A stretch of 11,073 nt of DNA, from NCBI GenBank assembly GCA_964414835.1, contig CAYPWY010000042.1, positions 1-11,073 on the forward strand. The letters run 5' to 3'. Each line of letters opens with the position of its first letter. The stretch's first letter is position 1. The notes under the pieces are model-generated. The model had not been told where the DNA came from and did no database searches. It saw nothing but the letters and a program-made list of their open reading frames with translations. Below, piece by piece: positions 1 to 6,657 of the stretch. The translations under genes and the position numbers were made by a program. The stretch is from Eshraghiella sp964414835 (GTDB lineage Bacteria; Bacillota; Clostridia; Lachnospirales; Lachnospiraceae).

Positions 1-37
1 AGGGTTGTAAGGAATGTCTCATTTTAAATTGTGCTAA

Positions 38-235
38 TTAGATGCTAACACTAAAAAGCTGCTTTGTGAGAATGAATTTGGTGGTTTAAGTAATCTTAAT
101 CGAATAAAGGCAACTTATGCAGAGGTGAAGTTTGCATATGAATCAAAAGCAATATACTGGAATCCATTTGGAACAGAGAACAGAATATTGAAACACATAC
201 AAGATAATCAAGAGAATAAATCAAGAGAGGAATAG
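38..235 (+). pseudogene. C-terminal fragment of an unrecognised protein
   Basis: An open frame of 65 codons begins right after an in-frame TAA (35-37) and ends at TAG (233-235). It contains no ATG, so it can only be the tail of a longer gene. The product is charged and has a run reading IYWNPFGTENRIL near its end, which I do not recognise. It stops 7 nt before the start of the broken ATPase gene, with the GAGAGG sequence in between acting as that gene's likely ribosome binding site. This spacing suggests the two once formed an operon. It is real coding sequence only by inference from frame length and context; chance openness cannot be excluded. Confidence 0.4.
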
Positions 236-242
236 TTGCGTA

Positions 243-501
243 ATGAGAATTGATGAAATACAAATAGAAAAATTTAGGGCTTTAAAAAACGTAGCATTCG
301 ATTAGATGATATGAATGCAATTGTAGGAGAAAATAATTCTGGAAAAACAGCTATTTTAAAGGCATTAAATGGATTATTTCATTTTGATGAGGAATTAATT
401 TTGTATTGCATGCTCATCAGTATACAAAAATATAAATAACATTCAGTGATTTACCATTGAAACCGTATTATGACGACAAAAAACAGGAGACAAACTCATA
501 G
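243..501 (+). pseudogene. OLD-type AAA ATPase, N-terminal remnant, frameshifted
   Basis: The ATG at 243 opens with MRIDEIQIEKFRALKNVAF, the typical first strand of OLD/RecF/SMC-like ATPases, where the motif FRxLKN leads into a Walker A loop. The frame hits TAG at 303-305. Dropping into the next frame restores the protein: DDMNAIVGENNSGKTAILKAL, with Walker A GENNSGKT encoded at 326-349. A second shift near 409 restores HAHQYTK, then after a TAA at 433-435 the same frame continues ITFSDLPLKPYYDDK to TAG at 499-501. At least two frameshifts and one nonsense codon are therefore needed. The rest of the family's usual protein (hundreds of residues, including any Toprim nuclease domain) is absent. 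OLD-family ATPases commonly sit in phage-defence or plasmid modules, often with a partner gene; the fragment just upstream may have been that partner. No function remains. Confidence 0.75.
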
Positions 502-689
502 TTAAGATGCACACATATATACCAATCGTGCTATGTTTAGACAGTAGTATTGATGTCAAGAGCTTGGGTCTTAAAAGTACCTTCTTTTGTAACTCTGAAT
601 TGAGAATGCTTTCCTCCCAAATTAGAATATTCTTCACACAAACTCCACATACCCGTGATATGCTATTTTATATTTAGATTGGAGTACTT
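502..689. other. Intergenic stretch upstream of the response regulator
   Basis: No gene is supported here. Short open frames exist on both strands but are interrupted and resemble nothing I know. Toward the 3' end lie AACTCCACATACC (641-653), which resembles a sequence upstream of the permease gene, a possible -10 TATATT (669-674) with no recognisable -35, and the GGAG ribosome binding site (681-684) five bases before the regulator's ATG. The absence of a good -35 would fit an activator-dependent promoter. Confidence 0.5.
641..653 (+). promoter_or_regulatory. Candidate response-regulator box upstream of the RR gene
   Basis: AACTCCACATACC here matches AACTCCATACC at 2783-2793, upstream of the permease gene, apart from a two-base insertion. 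Both copies sit about 50-60 nt before the start codon and 15-18 nt before a possible -10 element, that is, over the place where a -35 would be. A site shared by a response regulator's own promoter and its neighbouring ABC operon would fit autoregulation plus target control. Two short copies are thin evidence. Confidence 0.3.
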
Positions 690-1352
690 ATGTATCAGAT
701 TTTAGTTGTGGAAGATGACAGGAACACACATCAGGTTATTTGTGAATTCTTAAAAGAAGCAGGATATGCTGTAACCGATGCATATGACGGAGAGGAAGCA
801 ATCACTCGCTTTTATGAGGGACGCTTTGATTTGGTTGTATTGGATATTATGATGCCAAAGAAAAACGGCATGGAGGTTTTGCAGGAAATTCGCTCTTTGT
901 CTGATACGCCTGTTATTATGCTGACAGCTTTGGGCGATGAATATACACAGATAAAAAGTTTTGACCTACAGGCAGACGAATATGTAACGAAGCCGTTTTC
1001 GCCAGTTGTTCTTGTAAAACGAGTATCTGCGCTTCTTCGCAGAAGCCACCCTATTAACAAAACAACCGTATGTTTTGAGGATATTGCAGCCGACTTTTCT
1101 GCCTATACGATTACCAAAAAGGGTGAACAGGTTTCGCTGACAACAAAGGAATTTGAGATATTGAAAGTGCTGATTGAAAATCAAGGCAATGTACTTTCTC
1201 GTATGCAAATTTTAGATGCGGCATGGGGCTTTGACAGCGACGTTGCCGACCGCATTGTGGATACGCATATTAAGAATCTTCGTAAAAAATTAGATTGCAC
1301 ATCCATTCATACGGTCAAAGGCATTGGCTATCGTTTTGAGGTGGCAGAATGA
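690..1352 (+). CDS. OmpR-family response regulator (VncR-like)
   Basis: Cytoplasmic DNA-binding response regulator of 220 aa, the normal size for the OmpR/PhoB class. The receiver domain (about residues 3-113) has the acidic pocket E8-D9, phospho-acceptor D52 in VVLDIMMP, switch residue T79 and conserved K101 in TKPF. The winged-helix domain (about 125-217) has the family's SLTTKEFEILKVL and the C-terminal TVKGIGYRF wing. GGAG at 681-684, five bases before the ATG, supports this start. The stop overlaps the kinase start by ATGA, so the two are translationally coupled. By its neighbours (kinase, then FtsX-type permease and ATPase) it probably controls the adjacent transporter, as in the pneumococcal VncRS/Vex arrangement. 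The transporter-control role is inference; the class assignment is firm. Confidence 0.95.
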   Translation: MYQILVVEDDRNTHQVICEFLKEAGYAVTDAYDGEEAITRFYEGRFDLVVLDIMMPKKNGMEVLQEIRSLSDTPVIMLTALGDEYTQIKSFDLQADEYVTKPFSPVVLVKRVSALLRRSHPINKTTVCFEDIAADFSAYTITKKGEQVSLTTKEFEILKVLIENQGNVLSRMQILDAAWGFDSDVADRIVDTHIKNLRKKLDCTSIHTVKGIGYRFEVAE

Positions 1353-2725
1353 AGAATATGAAATTATTTCCAAAAACCTTTTTACATTGCCTTGGCTTGA
1401 TGGTTGGCGTAATATTGATTTCCTTTTTACTGATTTACAGCTTTTTGCCCACATTCTATCAATCGTATAAACAACGAGAACTAAATTTGGATACCACACA
1501 GCTTACAGAAGAGCTGCAAGAGCTGAATTCAAAGGATATATCTGCCGCTGTGATTTCTTATGCCGTTTCAAAGGGATATGGATATACTGCTAAATATGGA
1601 AATGGAGAAATCATCTGTTCCGCCGGTGTTGGAATCAGCTATGAAATGGTTGGAGGTGATTCAGCAGAAGAGAATGAGAAAAGTACAATCAGCTTTGATG
1701 TAGATTCCGCTACGAGCGAAGCGAGCTTCAAAACCGCTGACGGGAAAACGGTATATTTAACACTCAGTGTATCGCTGCAACCAATCAGAGATGCAGTATC
1801 GGTACTTCTGCTGATTCTTCCTGTGGTATTTATTGTATGTATTCTTCTATCTGCCATAGTTGCTTATTTTTATGCAAAATCTATTGTTAAGCCGATACAG
1901 GAAATTACCGATGCAACCACTCAAATGAAATCACTTTCTCCGAACACCTCATGTTCTATCAATAGAGGTGATGAAATTGGTGTATTATCTCAAAATATAG
2001 ACGAGATGTATCAAAAGCTGCTTTCCACGATTTCCGATTTAGAACGGCAGATTGAAACGGTAAGCAAATCCGAGCGGGAAAAACTGGACTTTCTTCTACT
2101 TGCTTCTCACGAGCTGAAAACACCTATCACCGCCGTTCGTGGTATGGTTGATGGAATGCTCTATAATGTAGGTGTATATAAAGACAGAGATACCTATTTG
2201 GCGGAATGTCAGAAAGGGTTGGAAGAACTGACAGAACTGATTTGTCATATCTTAGAAACATCAAAGCTGGATGCAAGTATTGCGGCGAAGGATAAAAAAC
2301 AGACGGACATAGGAAATCTGTTGGAAGAAACTGCTTCCCCATATTTTATTATCGCAAAGAGCCGTAATGTGGAAATGACACTTTCTCTGGAAGATAGTTT
2401 TTCGGCTGTCGTTTCCGCAGAACTTATTAAAAAAGCATTCTCAAATGTTCTTTCCAATGCAGTTAAGTACACAGATACCGATAAGGCTATCCGAATATTT
2501 ATGAAAAATCGGACGGTGGTTGTGGAGAACGAATGTCAATCGCTGTCTAATGATGAGCTTGCCCATATCGGAGAGCCATTTTATCATCCTACCGATTCCA
2601 ATCAAGACAAAGGCAGTACAGGACTTGGTTTGTATCTGACAGACAGAATCCTAAGTGCCTGTGAGCTGTCTTATGATTTTGCACCGTATGAAAACGGAAT
2701 GCGGTTTATTTTATATTTTGAATAA
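1349..2725 (+). CDS. Sensor histidine kinase (VncS-like)
   Basis: Membrane-bound histidine kinase of 458 aa, partner of the upstream regulator. TM1 is at about residues 12-33, an extracytoplasmic sensor region at about 34-147, TM2 at about 150-175, then a HAMP-like linker (KSIVKPIQEITDAT, about 177-225). The dimerisation/phosphotransfer helix carries H254 in LASHELKTPI. The ATPase domain has the N box (FSNVLSNAVKYT, 364-375) and the G2 box GSTGLGLYL (422-430). The G1 box is divergent: VENE stands where DxGxG is usual, which I recall as common in this subfamily. The start overlaps the regulator's stop (ATGA). A strong terminator follows ten bases after the stop. The sensor region has no domain I recognise; peptide or envelope stress sensing is a guess from the adjacent transporter. 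Confidence 0.93.
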   Translation: MKNMKLFPKTFLHCLGLMVGVILISFLLIYSFLPTFYQSYKQRELNLDTTQLTEELQELNSKDISAAVISYAVSKGYGYTAKYGNGEIICSAGVGISYEMVGGDSAEENEKSTISFDVDSATSEASFKTADGKTVYLTLSVSLQPIRDAVSVLLLILPVVFIVCILLSAIVAYFYAKSIVKPIQEITDATTQMKSLSPNTSCSINRGDEIGVLSQNIDEMYQKLLSTISDLERQIETVSKSEREKLDFLLLASHELKTPITAVRGMVDGMLYNVGVYKDRDTYLAECQKGLEELTELICHILETSKLDASIAAKDKKQTDIGNLLEETASPYFIIAKSRNVEMTLSLEDSFSAVVSAELIKKAFSNVLSNAVKYTDTDKAIRIFMKNRTVVVENECQSLSNDELAHIGEPFYHPTDSNQDKGSTGLGLYLTDRILSACELSYDFAPYENGMRFILYFE

Positions 2726-2734
2726 ACTGACCTT

Positions 2735-2780
2735 AACCGATAAATCTATAACTACTCATAGATTTATCGGTTCTCTTTTT
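2735..2780 (+). terminator. Intrinsic terminator after the kinase gene
   Basis: A perfect 15-bp inverted repeat (AACCGATAAATCTAT at 2735-2749, its complement at 2758-2772) with an 8-nt loop is followed by CTCTTTTT (2773-2780). It starts 10 nt after the kinase stop. It separates the two-component genes from the ABC genes, so the latter probably have their own promoter or depend on read-through. The stem is A+T-rich but long and unbroken. Confidence 0.85.
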
Positions 2781-2782
2781 CC

Positions 2783-2841
2783 AACTCCATACCAGATCCA
2801 TTTTGCTTCTGTAGAATACAAAAGCAAAGGAGGTACAGACT
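2783..2841 (+). promoter_or_regulatory. Candidate regulated promoter of the ABC transporter genes
   Basis: AACTCCATACC (2783-2793) resembles the sequence at 641-653 upstream of the response regulator. TCCAT occurs at 2786-2790 and again at 2797-2801, eleven bases apart, a spacing typical of OmpR-class direct repeats. TAGAAT (2812-2817) is a possible -10 with no matching -35. AAAGGAGG (2826-2833) is a strong ribosome binding site, eight bases before the permease ATG. The promoter call is inference. Confidence 0.35.
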
Positions 2842-4248
2842 ATGTACATTTTGAAAAATGCAGTAAAAAATCTTGGGCGCAATAAAGGCAGAAATTTTAT
2901 GGTTCTGATGATTGCCTTACTTACGCTCACATCGGTAATCCTCTCGTTTTCTATTAAGACCATATCAGAGCTTGCTATCGCACGCTATAAAAGCAGCTTT
3001 GGCGTACAAGCAAATATTTCCGTAGATTGGGAAAAATTCAATAATGAGATACCCCCTGTTGAAACGGTAAATGAGGATGGTCATAGAACAATTGAGCAAA
3101 ATTATGAGCTGCCTGCGCCGGATATGGATGATTACTTAGAATATGCCGATTCCGAGTATGTAAAAAGGACGCTTTATGATGCCTCTGTTGCTTTTGCATC
3201 GGATACGCTGACTCCGGTTCCCGACAATCTGAGGCCTGATGACGAAATCGTTGAAATTGGTGGTATGACTTTAGAAGAGCTTAAAGAGTTTTTCCATGAA
3301 GATGAAGCCGGCCTTGAAGAAATCTTTGGTGGTGCTGATGAATTGCAAAAGGTCATGGATACGAAAAGCAACTGTATTGGTACATTATGGGGGGTTAGCG
3401 ACCCGTCACTCTTGACGGATTTTACCGAAGGAAAAAGAAAACTTGAACAGGGCGAGTTCCCAAAAGAACAAGGCGAGTGTATGGTTAGCACTGTATTCGC
3501 AAAACAGAATGAATTGAATATTGGTGATACTCTTTCGATTTCTGGTCCGAATAAGGTAGATACACAAGAAATCACATTAAAGGTTACAGGAATATACGCC
3601 GACTATTTTTCGGAAGTTACCGCCGCAGAATTTGGCATGGTCTATGCTGATGTGGTAACTACCTTTGACACTGTAATGAACAGTGGATTTCATGATATAT
3701 CCATAAATGACGCAACATTTATATTGAATGACCCGGATGCCGCTGAGTTATTTCTAAATGAGATTCACGATAAGGGTCTCAATGAATACTACACATTGAC
3801 TTATTCCATAGAAGATTATGAGGCAAATACCAAACCGCTCAAAAACATCTCGCATATTGCAGAGATTTTCACCTTGGCAGCAAGCATAATCGGTGTTGCA
3901 ATTCTTCTTTTGATTTCTTTCTTCAATATTAGGGAAAGAAAATATGAAATTGGCGTACTTAGAGCAATGGGTATGAAAAAAACCAATGTTGCAAGAGGAA
4001 TGGTTTATGAAACGCTTACAATTATGCTTATCAGCTTTACTTTAAGTGCCATTTTAGGACTTGTACTTACAAAGCCAATCGCTGCGGCTTTACTTGGAGA
4101 TTTAACGGGGATAAACGCAATGCTGCCGTCTGCTGCCATTCTGTTCGGTGCTGTTATGGCGTTCCTCTTTAGTGTACTTGCAGGGCTTTGTTCTGTATTT
4201 GCGGTTATGCGCCATGAGCCAATGCAGATTCTTTCGGAAAGGAATTAG
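2842..4248 (+). CDS. FtsX/MacB-family ABC transporter permease (Vex-like)
   Basis: Integral membrane component of an ABC transporter, 468 aa. TM1 lies at about residues 18-40, directly after an N-terminal LKNAVKNLGRNKGRN segment typical of the family. A large extracytoplasmic domain follows (about 41-340). Three more membrane segments lie at about 342-362, 392-410 and 430-456. Between TM2 and TM3 is the family's coupling motif IRERKYEIGVLRAMGM (363-378), which contacts the ATPase, and the protein ends in the usual EPMQILSE. This is a type VII (MacB-like, mechanotransmission) architecture: such systems move peptides or lipoproteins, or signal across the membrane, rather than import small solutes. 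Only one permease gene is present, so it would act as a homodimer, unlike pneumococcal Vex, which has two. The ATPase gene starts 8 nt downstream. The substrate is unknown. Confidence 0.92.
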   Translation: MYILKNAVKNLGRNKGRNFMVLMIALLTLTSVILSFSIKTISELAIARYKSSFGVQANISVDWEKFNNEIPPVETVNEDGHRTIEQNYELPAPDMDDYLEYADSEYVKRTLYDASVAFASDTLTPVPDNLRPDDEIVEIGGMTLEELKEFFHEDEAGLEEIFGGADELQKVMDTKSNCIGTLWGVSDPSLLTDFTEGKRKLEQGEFPKEQGECMVSTVFAKQNELNIGDTLSISGPNKVDTQEITLKVTGIYADYFSEVTAAEFGMVYADVVTTFDTVMNSGFHDISINDATFILNDPDAAELFLNEIHDKGLNEYYTLTYSIEDYEANTKPLKNISHIAEIFTLAASIIGVAILLLISFFNIRERKYEIGVLRAMGMKKTNVARGMVYETLTIMLISFTLSAILGLVLTKPIAAALLGDLTGINAMLPSAAILFGAVMAFLFSVLAGLCSVFAVMRHEPMQILSERN

Positions 4249-4256
4249 GTGACAAT

Positions 4257-4928
4257 ATGAGTATTTTAACATTAAAAAATATATCTTACCATTATAATGG
4301 AACGGAAAAGGTCGTTCTTAATCAAATTTCGTATGCCTTTGAAGCCCACAAGCTGTATTGTATTACCGGTGCGTCTGGCGAGGGAAAAACTACGCTTCTT
4401 TCTTTGTTGGCAGGACTTGACTTGTGTTCGTCGGGAAGAATTTATTGCGAGGAACAAGATATTGCATTGGTAAATCGTGATGAATATCGCTCAAAAAAGG
4501 TTGGTGTGGTTTTTCAAAGCTATAATTTGCTCCAAAATGCAACCGCAGCTGAAAACATTATACTCTCCATGAATATTGCCGGGAAGCAAGGAAAACAGAC
4601 ATCTAAAGACGCTTATGCAATCCTTGAAAAAGTAGGTATCGACCACGAGAAAGCTGATAGAAGGATTTTGAAATTATCCGGCGGTGAGCAGCAGCGAGTT
4701 GCAATCGCAAGAGCGGTTGCCAATGGTTCTCCGATTTTGATTGCAGATGAACCAACCGGCAATTTAGATGTTAATAATGAATCGGCAATTATAGACATAT
4801 TCAAGAAACTTGCGCACGAAGAAAAAAAATGTGTAATTTTAGTTACCCATTCAAAAAAAGTGGCTTCCGAATCTGATGTTGTCCTTGAATTAAAAAAGGG
4901 CGCATTGCAAACAGGAAGTATTGATTGA
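4257..4928 (+). CDS. ABC transporter ATP-binding protein (MacB/LolD type)
   Basis: Cytoplasmic ATPase subunit, 223 aa, powering the permease encoded just upstream. Walker A is GASGEGKTT (38-46), with E at the fourth variable place where S is usual; K44 and T45 are kept. The Q-loop is Q87 (VVFQSYNLL), the signature LSGGEQQR is at 140-147, Walker B ILIADEP at 160-166 with catalytic E165, and the H-loop is H198 in VTHS. The GEQQRVAIARA signature and the DEPTGNLD run are typical of the LolD/MacB export-type group. The ribosome binding site AGGTGA overlaps the permease stop region, indicating co-translation. No clear terminator follows; the sequence runs into the GC-rich island. Confidence 0.94.
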   Translation: MSILTLKNISYHYNGTEKVVLNQISYAFEAHKLYCITGASGEGKTTLLSLLAGLDLCSSGRIYCEEQDIALVNRDEYRSKKVGVVFQSYNLLQNATAAENIILSMNIAGKQGKQTSKDAYAILEKVGIDHEKADRRILKLSGGEQQRVAIARAVANGSPILIADEPTGNLDVNNESAIIDIFKKLAHEEKKCVILVTHSKKVASESDVVLELKKGALQTGSID

Positions 4929-5174
4929 AGCAAGAAATTTACGAATAATCGTCATCAAAGAGCCGGATATATAGACGCAGAGCTGGTGAACTTGTGAGCA
5001 ATCACAGTTTGGCGGCTCTGTTCTCTGGAAGAGGCAGGGGTGGGGCACAGTCACCGCAAAGTCTAACGGCAGCCGCGTAGCAGTGAAGCCGGTTTTGCAG
5101 TAGAATGGAGCGTTCAGACAGGCAAACTGCGTCCATGGGTAAGCTGCCGCCCTGTATTTGACTCGCGATGTATC
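4929..5174. other. GC-rich island with no intact gene, possible mobile-element remnant
   Basis: By hand count 94 of 160 bases (59%) in 5011-5170 are G or C, far above the flanking genes. The plus strand has an open stretch reading QFGGSVLWKRQGWGTVTAKS and on through NGSRVAVKPVLQ before TAG at 5101-5103, with a TGA shortly before it and no good start. It looks like a decayed coding tail rather than an intact gene. AGAGCCG (4959-4965) and CGGCTCT (5013-5019) form a 7-bp inverted repeat around its left part. I cannot name the source; transfer is inferred from base composition. Confidence 0.45.
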
Positions 5175-5681
5175 GTGTCTTTTGGCAGAGACTCCATTCC
5201 TGTTAAGGATAGCATGAATCCATACAGCGGATTTGGCTGGTGCTTTTTTGACGGCTGCTATATGAAAGATTCTTCCGTAAGATTGAAAAATTATGAGTGC
5301 CAGTTTCTTCCCAGATTTAAAAAGCTGAAAAGCAGTATTGTAAACGGTCTGCTACCGGAAATGGATTCGCTTCACTCGTTGGATGAGTTTATAAAGCTTT
5401 ATAAAAATGACGGTATACTTTTTTCAAGCCCGATTCATTATTATGACACGCCCGGCAGATATTTTGAGTTTATCTTAAGTATAAACACAGCCGGAGGAAA
5501 GGAACGGATGGAGCTTATTTTCTCGGCAATGAGTAAATGGGGACTGAACAATCTTCCCAAAATCGTAAGGGAATATTTGGAAAAGCATATCAGCTGTATT
5601 GATTCAGACGGCGAGGCAGACAAAGTGTTCCATGAGTATTGCAATAAAATACGAATGGCATATAAGCTTGAAATTAGATAA
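5175..5681 (+). CDS. Hypothetical protein, start uncertain, possibly 5'-truncated
   Basis: An open frame ending at TAA (5679-5681) encodes about 168 aa from GTG 5175 or about 155 aa from ATG 5214. I do not recognise the family. The GTG has no ribosome binding site; the ATG at 5214 has a weak TAAGGAT four bases upstream. The frame is open well upstream (through CRPVFDSRCIVSFGRD, back into the GC-rich island), so the coding part may be the C-terminal piece of a larger protein joined to foreign sequence. Composition changes from the GC-rich island to the local average inside this frame. The product is probably soluble, aromatic-rich and mixed alpha/beta (WCFFDGCYM, SPIHYYDTPGRYFEF), with a helical, charged C-terminus. 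No membrane segment or signal peptide is seen. No partner is evident: the next genes are on the other strand. Confidence 0.5.
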   Translation: MSFGRDSIPVKDSMNPYSGFGWCFFDGCYMKDSSVRLKNYECQFLPRFKKLKSSIVNGLLPEMDSLHSLDEFIKLYKNDGILFSSPIHYYDTPGRYFEFILSINTAGGKERMELIFSAMSKWGLNNLPKIVREYLEKHISCIDSDGEADKVFHEYCNKIRMAYKLEIR

Positions 5682-5775
5682 TAAAGTGAAGAAGCGTTTT
5701 CCGTTGTAGTTGCCCTGATTTGGCGTTACATTCCCCGATGGCAGTCGATAGTTTTTTATTCTGCATGGTTTGCTC

Positions 5776-5830
5776 TTTTATGCCTGTGGGCATAAAAAGG
5801 AACAGCATTTCAAAGTTGAAACAGCTGTTC
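5776..5830 (-). terminator. Intrinsic terminator for the minus-strand genes, with a second hairpin
   Basis: Read on the minus strand, GAACAGC...GCTGTTC (5830 to 5800) with an inner TTTCAA/TTGAAA stem forms a long hairpin interrupted by a small bulge. It is followed by CCTTTTTATG (complement of 5791-5800). The U-tract is also one arm of a second hairpin, a 9-bp stem with a 4-nt loop (TTTTATGCC at 5776-5784, complement at 5789-5797). It lies about 60 nt after the immunity-like gene's stop, as a terminator for that gene should. On the plus strand there is no good U-tract, although it may still slow read-through from the 5175-5681 gene. Confidence 0.65.
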
Positions 5831-5864
5831 TTGGTTGATGTATTAGGTTGTTATAATTGGGTGG

Positions 5865-5913
5865 GTATTGGCTGATAGTTAAACTTTAACTTATAATTCC
5901 TGCCAGCCAATAC
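5865..5913 (-). repeat. Nested inverted repeat across the end of the immunity-like gene
   Basis: GTATTGGCTG (5865-5874) and CAGCCAATAC (5904-5913) are perfect 10-bp inverted arms. Between them AGTTAA (5877-5882) and TTAACT (5886-5891) form a second pair. One outer arm is inside the last codons of the minus-strand ORF (the IGW residues); the other is just beyond its stop. The transcript could fold into a large hairpin enclosing the stop codon. Confidence 0.5.
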
Positions 5914-6094
5914 ATGATGGTCTTTTATATTTGGACAAAAATTCATCTATACAAGAGAATGCCAAATCCAGAGAGATTACCGCATTGGCATCAGGTGTCC
6001 ATTCCTCACCACCTGCAATAAAAGTAATTTTCTTGCTATTATCCTCATTAAATGACAGCCACATATTCCCGTTATCATTTTCAAAATAATTCAC
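5891..6094 (-). pseudogene. Imm1-like immunity protein, C-terminal part
   Basis: A 67-aa product from a GTG at 6092-6094 (minus). Its second half (AVISLDLAFSCIDEFLSKYK, then RPSCIGWQEL) matches the C-terminal pattern I know from Imm1-family immunity proteins: a predicted helix with an EFL or QFF core, RP, then a tryptophan near the end, as in the DddA cytosine-deaminase immunity protein. Such proteins block the toxin of a polymorphic toxin system. Imm1 members are usually about 110-140 aa, so about half is missing. The AGGAGG ribosome binding site (6109-6114) is 14 bases from the GTG but correctly placed for an ATG that lies in another frame and hits TGA six codons on. This suggests a frameshift or a join near the start. 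It follows the LRR remnant directly. The family call is from memory of motifs, not an alignment. Confidence 0.5.
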
Positions 6095-6104
6095 TGAAGC
6101 ATAA

Positions 6105-6440
6105 TCATCCTCCTAAAAATCCCTCGGGGACACTTTCAGGAGCAATCGGAGTATTCCATAAAATCAATTCCCTTAATGCCGGCAGTTCCGAAACATCTGG
6201 AAGCGCAGTGACATGTTTCAAATCCTGAAGCTTTAAAACTTCTAAATTTTTTAATTGTCGTATCACAGAAATATCGTCTAATTTGGGGATGCGCCAAAGC
6301 TCAAGCTGCTTCAGCTTCTTTAATACGGCCAGGCTGTTCATATCTTCAACACTTGCCCATAGAATCCTCAGCACTTCTAAATCTGTATTCTGCAAAAAAT
6401 AAAAATTATCAATTTTAATACCTCGAAGCGCCAGCTTATT
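6105..6440 (-). pseudogene. Leucine-rich-repeat protein, 5'-truncated
   Basis: On the minus strand the frame is open from 6440 (just after an in-frame TGA, 6441-6443) to TGA at 6105-6107, 111 codons. A TTG near 6395 gives 96 aa but has no ribosome binding site. The residues before it (NKLALRGIKIDNFYF) look like a continuation of the same protein, so the N-terminus is lost rather than re-started. It contains three to four LRR units of about 22-24 residues, such as LEVLRILWASVEDMNSLAVL, LKQLELWRIPKLDDISVI, LEVLKLQDLKHVTALPDV and LRELILWNTPI. No signal peptide or anchor is visible. LRR modules bind proteins. Lying immediately upstream of an Imm1-like fragment, it is probably part of a degraded toxin/immunity or effector locus (inference). 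Its stop overlaps the AGGAGG in front of the next ORF. Confidence 0.65.
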
Positions 6441-6657
6441 TCATGCAGTCGGCATGATTTTTTCCAAAAGCGGAGACAAAAGGATGGAGTTTAGACCGAT
6501 TGAGAATATATTTTAAGTTGAATTTTTCAAGAAAAAAGGCAATAAATTGCGAATATTTCTTGGAAGCGTAGATATATTGTGGTATTCTAATATTGATAGA
6601 GTTTATTGATGAATTGATATGATAAATAAAGAACGATTTGGCACTATGGAGGTAATT
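6441..6657. promoter_or_regulatory. Divergent intergenic region with the VOC gene promoter
   Basis: No gene is seen. TTGGAA (6560-6565), a 17-nt spacer and TATTCT (6583-6588) make a plausible sigma-A promoter (4/6 matches in each box) reading toward the VOC gene. GGAGG (6648-6652) sits five bases before its ATG. The truncated 5' end of the minus-strand LRR gene lies at the left edge, so a deletion junction is probably near 6441. Confidence 0.4.

Noticed and set aside
443..637. 64-aa minus-strand ORF upstream of the response regulator
   Set aside because: It overlaps the end of the ATPase remnant on the other strand, has low-complexity composition and resembles no family.
3174..3575. 133-aa minus-strand ORF opposite the permease
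   Set aside because: It is a serine-rich antisense shadow of the permease's extracytoplasmic domain.
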